DNA of 64,000 bases from Streptomyces sp. NRRL F-2664 (GCF_000719345.1 NZ_JOFX01000027.1:25081-89080), one strand, 5' to 3'. Positions 34,275 through 44,760 are shown, counted from the first letter of the stretch. Notes: generated from the letters alone by a model not told the origin. Numbers and translations are program-made.

Positions 34275-36641
34275 ATGAGCCACAAGCCCAGCGCCGGCCC
34301 CACCGAGGTCCCCGCCCAGCACCCGTCCCACACGTCCGCGTCCGCCCCCGAGAAGGCCGGCAGGACCAGCGGCAGGTCCGCCGCCAAGGACACCGGCAAG
34401 GACACCGGCAAAGCCGCCGGCCAGGGCAACGACAGCGATCGGCCCGCCGCCCAGGCGCCCGCCGCCGGGGCCCACGCCCGCATAGGCTCCATCGCCGCGT
34501 ACCGCCCGCACGTCGACTTCGACCCCGACCTCGACGCCGACCTGGACGCCTACGACGACAAGGACACCGGCGAGCTGCCCCCGGACCGCTTCCTGGACCG
34601 GGAGCGCAGCTGGCTCGCCTTCAACGAGCGGGTGCTGGAGCTCGCCGAGGACCCGACGACCCCGCTGCTGGAGCGCGCCAACTTCCTGGCGATCTTCGCG
34701 AGCAACCTCGACGAGTTCTTCATGGTCCGCGTCGCCGGCCTCAAGCGCCGCATCGCGACCGGCGTCGCCACCCGTTCGGCCTCGGGCCTGCAGCCCCGCG
34801 AGGTGCTGGACCTCATCTGGACGCGCTCGCGCGAGCTCATGGCCCGCCACGCCGCCTGCTTCCAGCAGGACATCTGCCCGGCCCTGGCCGAGGAGGGCGT
34901 CCACCTGATCCGCTGGCCCGACCTCACCGAGAAGGAGCAGGCCCGCCTCTTCACGCTGTTCCGCAACCAGATCTTCCCGGTGCTGACCCCGCTCGCCGTG
35001 GACCCCGCGCACCCCTTCCCGTACATCTCCGGCCTCTCCCTCAACCTGGCCGTCGTCGTGCGCAACCCCGTCAGCGGCCACCGCCACTTCGCCCGGGTCA
35101 AGGTCCCGCCGATCCTCTCCCGCTTCCTGGAGGCCTCACCGCAGCGCTACGTCCCGCTGGAGGACGTCATCGCCGCGCACCTGGAGGAGCTGTTCCCCGG
35201 CATGGAGGTGCTCGCGCACCACATGTTCCGCGTGACCCGCAACGAGGACCTGGAGGTGGAGGAGGACGACGCCGAGAACCTGCTCCAGGCCCTGGAGAAG
35301 GAGCTCATGCGGCGCCGCTTCGGCCCGCCCGTGCGCCTGGAGGTCGAGGAGTCCATCGACCCCGGCGTCCTGGACCTCCTCGTGCAGGAACTGAACGTCA
35401 ACGCCTCCGAGGTCTACCCGCTGCCCGGACCCCTCGACCTGACCGCCCTCTTCGGGATCGCCTCCCTGGACCGGCCCGAGCTCAAGTACCCCAAGTTCGT
35501 CGCCGGCACCCACCGGGACCTCGCCGAGGTCGAGTCCGCGCACGCACCCGACATCTTCGCCGCCCTGCGCGAGCGCGACGTCCTGCTGCACCACCCGTAC
35601 GACTCCTTCTCCACCTCGGTGCAGGCCTTCCTGGAGCAGGCCGCCGCCGACCCGGACGTCCTCGCCATCAAGCAGACGCTCTACCGCACCTCCGGCGACT
35701 CCCCGATCGTGGACGCCCTGATCGACGCCGCCGAATCCGGCAAGCAGGTCCTCGTACTCGTCGAGATCAAGGCCCGCTTCGACGAGCAGGCCAACATCAA
35801 GTGGGCGCGCAAGCTGGAAGAGGCCGGCTGCCACGTCGTCTACGGCCTCGTCGGCCTCAAGACGCACTGCAAGCTGTCGCTCGTCGTCCGCCAGGAGGGC
35901 GACCAGCTGCGCCGCTACGCCCACGTCGGCACCGGCAACTACCACCCCAAGACCGCCCGGCTCTACGAGGACCTCGGCCTGCTCACCGCCGACCCGCAGG
36001 TCGGCGCGGACCTGTCCGACCTGTTCAACCGGCTCTCCGGCTACTCGCGCCGCGAGACCTACCGCCGCCTGATGGTCGCGCCCCGCTCGCTGCGCGACGG
36101 GCTGATCGCGCGGATCGACAAGGAGGCCGCACACCACCGGGCCGGCCGCCCCGCGTACGTGCGCCTGAAGATGAACTCGATCGTCGACGAGGCCCTCATC
36201 GACTCGCTGTACCGGGCCTCCCGGGCGGGAGTGCCGGTCGACATCTGGGTGCGCGGCATCTGCGCCGTCCGCCCCGGCGTCCCCGGCCTCTCCGACAACA
36301 TCCGGGTCCGCTCGGTCCTCGGCCGCTTCCTCGAACACTCCCGGGTCTTCGCCTTCGGCAACGGCGGCGAACCCGAGGTGTGGATCGGCAGCGCCGACAT
36401 GATGCACCGCAACCTCGACCGCCGCATCGAGGCACTGGTCAGGGTCGCCGACCCGGCCCACCGCGCGGCACTGGACCGGATGCTGGAGACCGGCATGTCC
36501 GACGCCACCTCCTCCTGGCACCTCGGCCCGGACGGCGAATGGACCCGGCACAGCACGGACGCGGACGGCCAGCCGCTGCGGCACGTACAGGAGACGCTCA
36601 TAGACGCCCGGAGGCGCCGGCGTGGCTCAGCCAAACCATGA
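34275..36641 (+). CDS. ppk: Polyphosphate kinase 1
   Basis: Makes polyphosphate from ATP, reversibly. The 788-residue protein has a disordered head (about 95 residues, Lys/Gly/Ala-rich), the N-domain [41 protein letters not shown], and the two PLD-like catalytic domains with the phosphorylated His in [23 protein letters not shown] and the second His region [15 protein letters not shown] chose the ATG with GGAAG 9 nt upstream (SHKPSAGP); an ATG 25 codons earlier lacks a ribosome site. It overlaps the CHAD gene by 20 nt and shares the phosphate island with pst. Confidence 0.95.
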   Translation: MSHKPSAGPTEVPAQHPSHTSASAPEKAGRTSGRSAAKDTGKDTGKAAGQGNDSDRPAAQAPAAGAHARIGSIAAYRPHVDFDPDLDADLDAYDDKDTGELPPDRFLDRERSWLAFNERVLELAEDPTTPLLERANFLAIFASNLDEFFMVRVAGLKRRIATGVATRSASGLQPREVLDLIWTRSRELMARHAACFQQDICPALAEEGVHLIRWPDLTEKEQARLFTLFRNQIFPVLTPLAVDPAHPFPYISGLSLNLAVVVRNPVSGHRHFARVKVPPILSRFLEASPQRYVPLEDVIAAHLEELFPGMEVLAHHMFRVTRNEDLEVEEDDAENLLQALEKELMRRRFGPPVRLEVEESIDPGVLDLLVQELNVNASEVYPLPGPLDLTALFGIASLDRPELKYPKFVAGTHRDLAEVESAHAPDIFAALRERDVLLHHPYDSFSTSVQAFLEQAAADPDVLAIKQTLYRTSGDSPIVDALIDAAESGKQVLVLVEIKARFDEQANIKWARKLEEAGCHVVYGLVGLKTHCKLSLVVRQEGDQLRRYAHVGTGNYHPKTARLYEDLGLLTADPQVGADLSDLFNRLSGYSRRETYRRLMVAPRSLRDGLIARIDKEAAHHRAGRPAYVRLKMNSIVDEALIDSLYRASRAGVPVDIWVRGICAVRPGVPGLSDNIRVRSVLGRFLEHSRVFAFGNGGEPEVWIGSADMMHRNLDRRIEALVRVADPAHRAALDRMLETGMSDATSSWHLGPDGEWTRHSTDADGQPLRHVQETLIDARRRRRGSAKP

Positions 36642-37590
36642 CCCGACGGCGGAGGCGGGGGACGTGCTCGGCACGTACCTGCGCTCCCAGGCCACGGCCT
36701 TCCTGCGGGCCCTGCGCCGCTACAGCCCCGGCGCGGGGAGCGGGGCCGGCGCCGCCGAGAGCGCCGACGCGGCGCGCAGCCTGCGCGGGGCCGCGCGCCG
36801 TATCAGCGGATCACTGGCCACGTTCCGGGTGGTGACCGAGTCGTCCTGGGCCGACGGGCTGCGCACCGAGCTGGTCTGGCTGTCCTCGACCCTGGCCGAC
36901 GAGCACGCGTACGCCGCCCGGCTGACCCGGCTCATGGACGCCCTGCACCGGCTGTCCGGGTCCCCCGAGCTGCCCGCGCAGCGCGGCTCGGCCGGCGCGC
37001 TGACGGTGGGCTCGGCGCGCGCCGGCGCACTGCTGGAGCGCCAGCTGACCCTCGCCCGTACCCGGGCCCACTCGGCCACCCTGCAGGCCCTCGGCTCGGC
37101 GCGCTTCCACGCGGTGGCGGACGCGGTGGCGGTGCTGGCCTCCGACGTCCCCCTCGACCCCGTCGCGGCCCGCGGCCGGTTGGGCGAGGTCCTCAGACCC
37201 CTCGCGGGCGTGGCCGAAACCCGACTGTCCGCCGCGGTCTCGGCGCTCCCGCCGATCGGCGCGAGCGAGGCGGCGCCGAGCCCCTACTGCGCGGACCACG
37301 ACGGCCTCTGGCACGAGGTGCGCCGCCTCCTGCGGGTCCACCGCTACGCGCGGGAGGTGCTCGGTGAGGACGTGACCCGCCCGACGGCCGCGGGCGAGGC
37401 GCTGGACCGCCACCGCGACGCCGCCGAGGCCGCGGCCGCCTCGGCCACGGCCGCCCGCACCCCGCGCATCGCCCCGACCACGGCCTACGCCCTCGGCGTC
37501 CTGCACGCCGACCAGCGCCACGAGGTGGAGGCGGCACGCGCCGACTTCCACCAGCTGTGGCTCCCGGAGCCCGCGACCGCACCGCGGTAA
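36622..37590 (+). CDS. CHAD domain protein
   Basis: A 322-residue helical protein with the CHAD fold ([86 protein letters not shown]). CHAD proteins bind polyphosphate through a basic channel and conserved His. The gene starts (GTG, GGAGG 7 nt upstream) inside the last 20 nt of ppk, so it is co-expressed with the kinase and probably works on its product, for example on polyphosphate granules. Some expected CHAD His residues are replaced by Arg, a usual variation. Confidence 0.9.
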   Translation: MAQPNHDPTAEAGDVLGTYLRSQATAFLRALRRYSPGAGSGAGAAESADAARSLRGAARRISGSLATFRVVTESSWADGLRTELVWLSSTLADEHAYAARLTRLMDALHRLSGSPELPAQRGSAGALTVGSARAGALLERQLTLARTRAHSATLQALGSARFHAVADAVAVLASDVPLDPVAARGRLGEVLRPLAGVAETRLSAAVSALPPIGASEAAPSPYCADHDGLWHEVRRLLRVHRYAREVLGEDVTRPTAAGEALDRHRDAAEAAAASATAARTPRIAPTTAYALGVLHADQRHEVEAARADFHQLWLPEPATAPR

Positions 37591-37657
37591 CGGCGCAATA
37601 ACGGATGATGGCAAGTGAGTGCCGACCGTTCCCGAACGCACCGGGTCGTCCGCCACG

Positions 37658-37706
37658 GTTCACCGTCCGTTCACTCGGGCCGGTCGGCCGCTTCACCTGT
37701 TCAGCC
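37658..37706 (+). promoter_or_regulatory. PHO boxes of the pst operon
   Basis: Two directly repeated 11-nt units, GTTCACCGTCC (37658-37668) and GTTCACTCGGG (37669-37679), match the PhoP consensus GTTCACC. A second, weaker pair begins CTTCACC at 37691. They lie about 140-180 nt before pstS, so PhoP should activate the operon at low phosphate. Confidence 0.88.
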
Positions 37707-37841
37707 TAATTTCGGTCGTGCACGGATACGGCGGCCCACGGACGGAGCAGTCGGCCCGCGCGACACACGCAGTTCTCCTCTTCGCACGCCGCCCGGTACG
37801 AACGGAAAGCGGCCGGCGGCTTCTGGAAGGAACACCCGAAA

Positions 37842-38975
37842 GTGAAGCTTCAGCGCAAGAACATGCTTCGTGCCTCCGCCCTCGGTGCGCTTGTCGTGTC
37901 CGGCGCCCTGGTCCTCACGGCGTGCGGCTCGGACGACAACACCAAGACCGGTGACGGCGCCACCAAGGCCGCCGCTCCGGCCGGCGACATCAAGTGCGAC
38001 GGCGCCAAGGGCAAGCTGCTCGCCTCCGGCTCCTCCGCGCAGAAGAACGCGGTCGACCTGTGGGTGAAGAACTACATGGCCGCCTGCTCCGGCGTCGAGG
38101 TGAACTACAAGTCCTCCTCCTCCGGCGAGGGCATCGTCGCCTTCAACCAGGGCACCGTCGGCTTCGCCGGCTCCGACTCGGCGCTGAAGCCGGAGCAGGT
38201 CGAGGAGTCGAAGAAGATCTGCACCGGTGGCCAGGGCATCGACCTGCCCATGGTCGGCGGCCCGATCGCCCTCGGCTTCAACATCGCGGGCGTCGACAAG
38301 CTGAACCTCGACGCGCCCACGATCGCCAACATCTTCAACGACAAGATCAAGAAGTGGGACGACGAGGCGATCAAGAAGCTGAACCCCGGCGTCACGCTCC
38401 CCTCCACCGCGATCCAGCACTTCCACCGCTCCGAGGACTCGGGCACCACCGAGAACCTCGGCAAGTACCTCAAGGCCACCGCCGGTGACGCGTGGCCGTA
38501 CGAGGCCGCGAAGAAGTGGCCGGCCCCCGGCGGCCTCGGCGCCTCCGGCTCCTCCGGTGTCGCGACCCAGGTCAAGCAGGTCGACGGTGCCATCGGCTAC
38601 TTCGAGCTCTCCTACGCCAGCGCCCAGAACATCAAGACGGTCGACCTGAACACGGGCGCCGCCGCCCCGGTCAAGGCCACCGGCGAGAACGCCTCCAAGG
38701 CCATCGCCGCCGCCAAGATCGCCGGCACCGGCTCGGACCTCGCCCTCAAGCTCGACTACACCACCAAGGCCGAGGGCGCGTACCCGATCGTCCTGGTCAC
38801 GTACGAGGTCGTCTGCGACAAGGGCAACAAGGCGGAGACCCTGCCGACCGTCAAGTCCTTCCTGAACTACACCGCGTCCGACGCGGGCCAGAAGATCCTC
38901 CTGGAGAACGGCTACGCGCCGATCCCGGCCGAGATCAACGCCAAGGTCCGCGAGGTCATCAACTCGCTGAGCTAG
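37842..38975 (+). CDS. pstS: Phosphate-binding lipoprotein PstS
   Basis: High-affinity phosphate capture outside the membrane. The 377-residue precursor has a lipoprotein signal with lipobox LTAC (Cys at about residue 28), then the PstS fold with phosphate contacts in LASGSSAQKNAVDLW, YKSSSSGEGIVAF, FAGSDSALKPEQVE and HFHRSEDSGTTENLGKYL. GGAAGG lies 11 nt before the GTG. Lower codon bias to AT than neighbours is not seen; codon use is strongly biased, typical of a highly expressed gene. First gene of pstSCAB. Confidence 0.96.
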   Translation: MKLQRKNMLRASALGALVVSGALVLTACGSDDNTKTGDGATKAAAPAGDIKCDGAKGKLLASGSSAQKNAVDLWVKNYMAACSGVEVNYKSSSSGEGIVAFNQGTVGFAGSDSALKPEQVEESKKICTGGQGIDLPMVGGPIALGFNIAGVDKLNLDAPTIANIFNDKIKKWDDEAIKKLNPGVTLPSTAIQHFHRSEDSGTTENLGKYLKATAGDAWPYEAAKKWPAPGGLGASGSSGVATQVKQVDGAIGYFELSYASAQNIKTVDLNTGAAAPVKATGENASKAIAAAKIAGTGSDLALKLDYTTKAEGAYPIVLVTYEVVCDKGNKAETLPTVKSFLNYTASDAGQKILLENGYAPIPAEINAKVREVINSLS

Positions 38976-39001
38976 TCACGCCCTCCGCGGCCCGGTCCGC
39001 C

Positions 39002-39025
39002 CCCTCCCCCCGTCCGGGGGGAGGG
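39002..39025 (+). terminator. Stem-loop between pstS and pstC
   Basis: CCCTCCCCCC (39002-39011) and GGGGGGAGGG (39016-39025) form a 10-bp stem with a 4-nt loop, 27 nt after the pstS stop. It probably acts as a partial terminator or 3' stabiliser, letting pstS be made in excess over pstCAB. Confidence 0.75.
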
Positions 39026-39115
39026 CGGGCCGGTCCCGGAGGCCCTCCCCCTCCACCCGGGGGAATCCGGTGCACCGCCGCCAGGGGGCCTGCCCCCACA
39101 CAGACCGGAAAGACC

Positions 39116-40108
39116 ATGGCTTTCACCACACCCACGCAGATCGATACGGCTCCGCCCGTCTCCCCGAGCACGACGTCGTCCACCGGCCGCGCCGGCGACA
39201 AGATCTTCGCCGGGCTCTCCAAGGGCTCCGGCATCCTGCTCCTGGTGATCATGGCGTCGATCGCCGTCTTCCTCACCTACCGCGCCTCGATCGCCCTGTC
39301 GAAGAACGAGGGGAACTTCCTCACCACCTTCGACTGGAACGCGTCGGCCGACCCGCCCGTCTTCGGCATCGCCGTCCTGCTCTTCGGCACCATCGTCAGC
39401 TCGATCATCGCGATGGTCATCGCGGTCCCGATCGCCGTCGGCATCGCCCTGTTCATCTCGCACTACGCGCCGCGCAGGCTGGCCGCCCCCATCGCGTACG
39501 TGGTCGACCTGCTGGCCGCCGTGCCGTCGATCATCTACGGCATCTGGGGCGCCCTCTTCCTCGTGCCGCAGCTGGCCGGCCTGAACCTCTGGCTCGACGA
39601 GTACCTGGGCTGGACCTACGTCTTCGACAAGACCCAGGTCGGCGTCGCCCGCTCGCTGTTCACCGTCGGCATCCTGCTGGCCATCATGATCCTGCCGATC
39701 GTGACCAGCGTCAGCCGCGAGGTCTTCCTGCAGGTCCCGCGCATGAACGAGGAGGCCGCCCTGGCCCTCGGCGCGACCCGCTGGGAAGTCATCCGGATGT
39801 CCGTGCTGCCCTTCGGCCGCTCCGGCGTCATCTCCGCCTCGATGCTGGGCCTCGGCCGCGCGCTCGGCGAGACCATGGCCGTCGCGACCGTCCTGTCGCC
39901 GAGCTTCCTGATCTCCGGCCACCTCCTCGACCCGGGCGGCGGCACGTTCGCGCAGAACATCGCCGCCAAGTTCGACGAGGCCAACGAATTCGGCCGGGAC
40001 GCGCTGATCGCCTCCGGTCTGGTCCTCTTCCTGCTCACCCTGCTGGTCAACGGTGCAGCTCGCCTGATCATCGCTCGCCGCAAGGACTTCTCGGGGGCGA
40101 ACGCCTGA
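39116..40108 (+). CDS. pstC: Phosphate ABC transporter permease PstC
   Basis: One of the two channel subunits. The 330-residue protein has an N-terminal Ser/Thr-rich stretch, six membrane helices and the EAA loop that docks on PstB: EEAALALGATRWEVIRMSVLPFGRSGV. GGAAAG lies 4 nt before the ATG. It follows the pstS stem-loop and its TGA overlaps the pstA start (TGATG), so the two subunits are made together. Confidence 0.95.
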   Translation: MAFTTPTQIDTAPPVSPSTTSSTGRAGDKIFAGLSKGSGILLLVIMASIAVFLTYRASIALSKNEGNFLTTFDWNASADPPVFGIAVLLFGTIVSSIIAMVIAVPIAVGIALFISHYAPRRLAAPIAYVVDLLAAVPSIIYGIWGALFLVPQLAGLNLWLDEYLGWTYVFDKTQVGVARSLFTVGILLAIMILPIVTSVSREVFLQVPRMNEEAALALGATRWEVIRMSVLPFGRSGVISASMLGLGRALGETMAVATVLSPSFLISGHLLDPGGGTFAQNIAAKFDEANEFGRDALIASGLVLFLLTLLVNGAARLIIARRKDFSGANA

Positions 40109-41190
40109 TGAGCCACGCACTCCAGGACCACCGGCCCTCCAAGGCCCCCCGGTCCGCCGCACCCTCCAGCCTCACCCGAGGCGGCCTGCCCCGCTGGGCC
40201 CCGGCCGCCGTCGCGGTCCTCTCGATCGCCCTCGGCAGCGGCATCGGCCTCGTCTTCGACCTGCACAGCAAGGTCCAGTGGGGCCTGATCGCGGCCCTGC
40301 TGTTCGTCGCGATCACCTACACCGTCAGCACGGTCGTCGAGAACAGCCGCCAGGCCAAGGACCGCATCGCGACCTCCGTCGTCTGGGTCTGCTTCGTCCT
40401 CGCCGTCATCCCGCTGCTCTCGCTGATCTGGACCACGATCAGCCGCGGCGTGAAGGTCCTCACCGGTGACTTCCTGACCCACTCGATGAACGGCGTCACC
40501 AGCTTCGAGGAGGGCGGCGGCGTCTACCACGCCCTGCTCGGCACCATCGAGCAGATCGCCCTGGCCACCCTCATCGCCGCCCCGATCGGCCTGCTGACCG
40601 CCGTCTACCTGGTCGAGTACGGCAAGGGCACCCTCGCCAAGGCCGTGACCTTCTTCGTCGACGTCATGACCGGCATCCCGTCCATCGTCGCCGGCCTGTT
40701 CATCCTGACGACCTGGAACCTGGCACTCGGCTTCGGCCCCTCCGGCTTCGCCGGCGCGATGGCCCTGTCGATCCTGATGATGCCCGTCGTGGTCCGCTCC
40801 ACCGAGGAGATGCTCAAGCTCGTCCCGAACGAGCTGCGCGAGGCCGCCCTGGCCCTCGGTGTCCCGAAGTGGCGCGTGATCATCAAGGTCGTCCTCCCCA
40901 CCGCCATCGGCGGCATCGCCACCGGCCTGATGCTGGCCGTCGCCCGCATCGCCGGCGAGACCGCCCCGATCATGCTGCTGGTCTTCGGCACGCAGCTGAT
41001 CAACGGCAACCCCTTCGAAGGCGCCCAGTCCTCGCTCCCGCTCTACATTTGGGAGCAGTACAAGGTCGGCAGTGACGCCTCCTACGACCGGGCATGGGCC
41101 GCAGCGCTGGTCCTGATCGCCTTCGTCATGATCCTCAATCTGGTGGCCCGCGGCATCGCCCGCTGGAAGGCCCCGAAGACCGGTCGCTGA
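40108..41190 (+). CDS. pstA: Phosphate ABC transporter permease PstA
   Basis: Second channel subunit, 360 residues. An N-terminal about 30-residue cytoplasmic stretch precedes two extra helices ([37 protein letters not shown]) and the usual six-helix core; the EAA loop is [26 protein letters not shown]. Start overlaps the pstC stop. Followed after 29 nt by pstB. Confidence 0.95.
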   Translation: MSHALQDHRPSKAPRSAAPSSLTRGGLPRWAPAAVAVLSIALGSGIGLVFDLHSKVQWGLIAALLFVAITYTVSTVVENSRQAKDRIATSVVWVCFVLAVIPLLSLIWTTISRGVKVLTGDFLTHSMNGVTSFEEGGGVYHALLGTIEQIALATLIAAPIGLLTAVYLVEYGKGTLAKAVTFFVDVMTGIPSIVAGLFILTTWNLALGFGPSGFAGAMALSILMMPVVVRSTEEMLKLVPNELREAALALGVPKWRVIIKVVLPTAIGGIATGLMLAVARIAGETAPIMLLVFGTQLINGNPFEGAQSSLPLYIWEQYKVGSDASYDRAWAAALVLIAFVMILNLVARGIARWKAPKTGR

Positions 41191-41219
41191 CGCGACTGTA
41201 TGAAAGCGAAGTGACCCCC

Positions 41220-41996
41220 ATGGCGAAGCGAATCGACGTCAGCGGACTGTCCGCCTTCTACGGCAGCCACAAGGCCATCGACGACATCTCGATGACCGTC
41301 GAGCCCCGCTCGGTGACGGCCTTCATCGGCCCCTCCGGCTGCGGCAAGTCCACCTTCCTGCGCACCCTCAACCGCATGCACGAGGTCACCCCCGGCGGCC
41401 GCGTCGAGGGCAAGGTCATGCTGGACGACGAGAACCTCTACGGTGCCGGCGTGGACCCCGTCGCGGTCCGCCGCACGGTCGGCATGGTCTTCCAGCGCCC
41501 GAACCCCTTCCCCACCATGTCGATCTTCGACAACGTGGCGGCGGGCCTGCGGCTGAACGGCAACTTCAAGAAGTCCGAGCTCGGCGACATCGTCGAACGC
41601 TCCCTGCAGGGTGCCAACCTCTGGAACGAGGTCAAGGACCGCCTGGGCAAGCCCGGCTCCGGCCTCTCCGGCGGCCAGCAGCAGCGTCTGTGCATCGCCC
41701 GCGCCATCGCGGTCGAGCCCCAGGTCCTGCTGATGGACGAGCCCTGCTCGGCCCTGGACCCGATCTCCACCCTGGCGATCGAGGACCTGATCGGCGAGCT
41801 CAAGGAGCGCTTCACGATCGTCATCGTGACGCACAACATGCAGCAGGCCGCCCGCGTCTCGGACCGCACCGCCTTCTTCAACCTCTCGGCGGTCGGCCAG
41901 CCCGGCAAGCTCATCGAGATCGACGACACGGACCGGATCTTCTCGAACCCGTCCGTGCAGGCGACCGAGGACTACATCTCGGGCCGCTTCGGCTAG
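41220..41996 (+). CDS. pstB: Phosphate ABC transporter ATPase PstB
   Basis: Energises phosphate uptake. The 258-residue ATPase has Walker [11 protein letters not shown]-loop [16 protein letters not shown], signature [14 protein letters not shown], Walker [14 protein letters not shown] and the H-loop [18 protein letters not shown] IVTHNMQQA. All catalytic residues are present. The ATG giving AKRIDVSGL is preferred; a GTG three codons earlier is possible. A strong terminator follows. Confidence 0.96.
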   Translation: MAKRIDVSGLSAFYGSHKAIDDISMTVEPRSVTAFIGPSGCGKSTFLRTLNRMHEVTPGGRVEGKVMLDDENLYGAGVDPVAVRRTVGMVFQRPNPFPTMSIFDNVAAGLRLNGNFKKSELGDIVERSLQGANLWNEVKDRLGKPGSGLSGGQQQRLCIARAIAVEPQVLLMDEPCSALDPISTLAIEDLIGELKERFTIVIVTHNMQQAARVSDRTAFFNLSAVGQPGKLIEIDDTDRIFSNPSVQATEDYISGRFG

Positions 41997-42063
41997 GACG
42001 AGATGTGCGAGACGTCCGGCGGTGCTGCATGGCGGTGCCACCGCGGGACGGAAGAAAGAAAGA

Positions 42064-42097
42064 GGGCCGGCTCCCCCTGGGTGGGGGGAGCCGGCCC
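42064..42097. terminator. Bidirectional terminator between pstB and pit
   Basis: GGGCCGGCTCCCCC pairs with GGGGGAGCCGGCCC around a short loop and is followed by GCTTTCG on the plus strand. It lies between converging transcripts. Confidence 0.9.
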
Positions 42098-42123
42098 GCT
42101 TTCGTGTCCGGTCCGTACGGGGA

Positions 42124-43122
42124 CTAGCCGAACGCCAGGTTCACGATCCAGAAGCTGATCGCGGCGACCAGTGCCGCGGCGGGCATGGTGATGAACCAGC
42201 CCAGGATGATGTTCTTCGCGACGCCCCAGCGCACCGCGTTGACACGCTTCGTCGCTCCCACGCCCATGATCGCCGAGGTGATCACGTGGGTGGTGGAGAT
42301 CGGCGCGTGGAAGAGGTACGCCGAGCCGAACATGATGGAGGCGCCGGTGGTCTCCGCCGCGAAGCCCTGCGGCGGGTCCAGCTCGATGATCTTGCGGCCG
42401 AGGGTGCGCATGATGCGCCAGCCGCCCGCGTACGTGCCCAGCGACAGCATCACGGCGCAGGCGACCTTGACCCAGACCGGGATCGGGTCGTCGGCGGTCT
42501 GGACGTCGGCGATGACGAGCGCCATCACGACGATGCCCATCGTCTTCTGCGCGTCCTGCAGGCCGTGGCCGAGGGCCATGGCCGCCGCCGAGACGGTCTG
42601 CGCGATACGGAAGCCGTGCTTGGCCTTGTGCGGGTTGGCGCGGCGGAACATCCACAGGATGGCCACCATCACCAGGAAGCCGGCGACGAGGCCGACGATC
42701 GGCGAGGCGAACATCGGGATGACGACCTTGTCGACCACGCCCGACCAGATCACCTCCGTACCGCCGGCGAGGGCCGCGCCGACCATGCCGCCGAAGAGCG
42801 CGTGCGAGGAGGACGACGGCAGGCCGAAGTACCAGGTGATCAGGTTCCAGACGATCGCACCGACCAGCGCCGCGAAGAGGATCCACATGCCCGTGGAGCC
42901 GGTGGGCGTCTCGATCAGGCCGCTGCTGACCGTCTTGGCGACGCCGCTGCCCAGGAAGGCGCCGGCGAGGTTCATCACGGCCGCCATCGCGAGCGCCGCC
43001 CGCGGGGTCAGGGCCCGCGTCGAGACGGAGGTCGCGATCGCGTTCGCGGAGTCGTGAAAACCGTTCGTGTACGTGAAACCGAGCGCGACGCCGATGGTCA
43101 CGACCAGAGCGAAGGTGTCCAC
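42124..43122 (-). CDS. pit: Low-affinity inorganic phosphate transporter (PiT family)
   Basis: A 332-residue membrane carrier for metal-phosphate with proton. The two PiT signatures are present: GFTYTNGFHDSANAIATSVSTRAL near the N-terminus (split here by the reader into GFHDSANAIA) and FGSAYLFHAPISTTHVITSA near the C-terminus, with about ten membrane helices. GTG start; AAGGAG of the upstream DUF47 gene end serves as ribosome site. Only 5 nt separate it from the DUF47 gene, so they form one operon. Confidence 0.94.
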   Translation of the reverse strand: MDTFALVVTIGVALGFTYTNGFHDSANAIATSVSTRALTPRAALAMAAVMNLAGAFLGSGVAKTVSSGLIETPTGSTGMWILFAALVGAIVWNLITWYFGLPSSSSHALFGGMVGAALAGGTEVIWSGVVDKVVIPMFASPIVGLVAGFLVMVAILWMFRRANPHKAKHGFRIAQTVSAAAMALGHGLQDAQKTMGIVVMALVIADVQTADDPIPVWVKVACAVMLSLGTYAGGWRIMRTLGRKIIELDPPQGFAAETTGASIMFGSAYLFHAPISTTHVITSAIMGVGATKRVNAVRWGVAKNIILGWFITMPAAALVAAISFWIVNLAFG

Positions 43123-43127
43123 GAGGT

Positions 43128-43748
43128 TCAGGACTCCTTGACCGCGATGGTCTCCACCGTGTTCGCGACGTGCTCGAACGCGTCGGCCGCCTCTTCGAGC
43201 ACGTCGACGATCTGCTTGAGCTTCAGCACCTCGATGGCGTCGTACTTGCCGTTGAACAGGTGCGCGAGCAGCTTGCGGTGGATCTGGTCGGCCTGGTTCT
43301 CCAGGCGGTTGACCTCGATCCAGTACTCGGTGAGGTTGTCCATCGTCCGCAGGTGCGGCATCGCCTCGGCGGTCAGCTCCGCCGCCCGCGCCAGCACCTC
43401 GATCTGCTGCTCGACGCCCTTGGGCAGTTCTTCGACGTTGTAGAGGACGACCAGGTCGACGGCCTCCTCCATGAAGTCCATGATGTCGTCGAGCGACGAC
43501 GCCAGGGAGTAGATGTCCTCGCGGTCGAACGGCGTGATGAAGGAGGAGTTCAGCTGGTGGAAGATCGCGTGGGTCGCGTCGTCCCCCGCGTGCTCCGCCG
43601 CCCGCATCCGTTCCGCGATCTCGGCCCGGGCGGAGGAATCCGCTCCGAGCAGTTCCATCAGGAGCTTGGAGCCCGTGACGATGTTGTCCGCGGATGCGGC
43701 GAACATGTCGTAGAAGCTCGTCTCCCTGGGGGTCAGACGAAATCGCAC
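43128..43748 (-). CDS. DUF47 (PhoU-like) Pit accessory regulator
   Basis: A 206-residue all-helical protein of the DUF47 family, related to PhoU. Conserved metal-site motifs E-x-x-x-D-x-x-x-H occur in RAAEHAGDDATHAIFHQLN and RLENQADQIHRKLLAHLF, plus FITPFDREDIYSLASSLDDIMD. DUF47 proteins pair with Pit carriers and are thought to tune them. GAGGA lies 6 nt before the GTG. A TAGCAT about 45 nt upstream could be its -10. No clear PHO box was seen. Confidence 0.93.
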   Translation of the reverse strand: MRFRLTPRETSFYDMFAASADNIVTGSKLLMELLGADSSARAEIAERMRAAEHAGDDATHAIFHQLNSSFITPFDREDIYSLASSLDDIMDFMEEAVDLVVLYNVEELPKGVEQQIEVLARAAELTAEAMPHLRTMDNLTEYWIEVNRLENQADQIHRKLLAHLFNGKYDAIEVLKLKQIVDVLEEAADAFEHVANTVETIAVKES

Positions 43749-43894
43749 GTGAGGTCCTCGGGGTGCATTGGATTCGGTCAGGCTGATGCTAGGCGCATCC
43801 CCCGGTCACGGCTAACCGGCGGTTCCCCAGTGTCCTCCATCAGGCAGAGTGAGGAACACGGGCCCCCGGCCCCTCGGGGACGAGCCCGTTACCC

Positions 43895-43913
43895 TATACC
43901 CATGAGGGGTATA
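43895..43913. promoter_or_regulatory. CsoR operator
   Basis: TATACCC-ATGAG-GGGTATA is a perfect 7-bp inverted repeat with a 5-bp centre, the known CsoR site layout. It lies 35 nt before csoR, overlapping its likely promoter, so CsoR should repress itself until Cu(I) binds. Confidence 0.9.
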
Positions 43914-43948
43914 CATCACCCCTCGTTCGTTCGACCACGGGAGGACGT

Positions 43949-44311
43949 ATGACGACCATCGAGGCGGAGGGCGCCGGCGCCGCACCCGGCACGGCGGCCA
44001 CCCCCGGCGCCTCCCCCGACGGCGGGGCCGTGCACGGCTACCACCACCAGAAGGACGAGCACCTCAAGCGGCTGCGCCGGATCGAGGGCCAGATCCGCGG
44101 CCTCCAGCGACTCGTCGACGAGGACGTCTACTGCATCGACATACTCACCCAGGTCTCGGCGAGCACGAAGGCGCTCCAGTCCTTCGCGCTCCAGCTGCTG
44201 GAGGAGCACCTGCGCCACTGCGTCGCCGACGCGGCCGTCAAGGGCGGCACCGAGATCGACGCCAAGGTCGAAGAGGCCACCAAGGCCATCGCGCGGCTCC
44301 TGCGCACCTGA
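43949..44311 (+). CDS. csoR: Copper-sensing repressor CsoR
   Basis: A 120-residue helical repressor that leaves DNA when Cu(I) binds. The Cys-His-Cys copper site is present: Cys in DEDVYCIDILTQVSA, His and Cys in LEEHLRHCVADAA. The core HLKRLRRIEGQIRGLQRLVDE is near identical to S. lividans CsoR; the N-terminal 30 residues are a Gly/Ala/Pro tail. GGGAGG precedes the ATG. Its operator is visible upstream. No copper exporter or chaperone gene is next to it here, so its targets lie elsewhere. Confidence 0.94.
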   Translation: MTTIEAEGAGAAPGTAATPGASPDGGAVHGYHHQKDEHLKRLRRIEGQIRGLQRLVDEDVYCIDILTQVSASTKALQSFALQLLEEHLRHCVADAAVKGGTEIDAKVEEATKAIARLLRT

Positions 44312-44323
44312 GCCGCTCCCGGC

Positions 44324-44346
44324 CCCGCCCGCCGGCGGTGGGCGGG
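44324..44346 (+). terminator. Possible csoR terminator
   Basis: CCCGCCC (44324-44330) pairs with GGGCGGG (44340-44346) across a 9-nt loop, 13 nt after the csoR stop. No T run. Confidence 0.5.
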
Positions 44347-44438
44347 AGCCACCGCACTGCCGGGCCAGGGGGGGCGATGGGCCCCGGCCGTCGACCACGG
44401 CCTGCCGGACGCGGCCTGTCGGGCGCCGGGCTACCGGG

Positions 44439-44624
44439 CTACCTGCCCAGCAGGACCTCGTCGATGCGGTCCAGGCTCAACCGGTCCTCGGCGGCCGCGG
44501 ACGCGGCGATGATCAGCTCACCGCACAGTTCGATCTCGGCGAGCGCCACGTGGTCCTGCACCGTCGTACCGCCTGCGGGAGTCACGCCTGTCACCTCAAT
44601 CTGCCACCGGCCACCGGCCGTCAT
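44439..44624 (-). CDS. Small conserved actinobacterial protein
   Basis: A 61-residue protein with the pattern WQIEVTGV, QDHVALAEIELCGELIIAASAA and DRLSLDRIDEVLLG. The strand-helix pattern and codon usage support a real gene. I recall similar small proteins in other Streptomyces but know no function. The start is not certain: no good ribosome site precedes the ATG. It follows a lipoprotein gene on the same strand. Confidence 0.65.
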   Translation of the reverse strand: MTAGGRWQIEVTGVTPAGGTTVQDHVALAEIELCGELIIAASAAAEDRLSLDRIDEVLLGR

Positions 44625-44760
44625 CGGTCATGCCGCATCACGTGCCGGCGCCCGGCTTCTCAGCGTAGGGAGGACGCCGCTCCCGCCGCATGACACGGAT
44701 GGACCATTTCCGGATACCCGGCCATGGCCCGATCGCGCCGCTCCCGGCCCGCCCGCCCCA

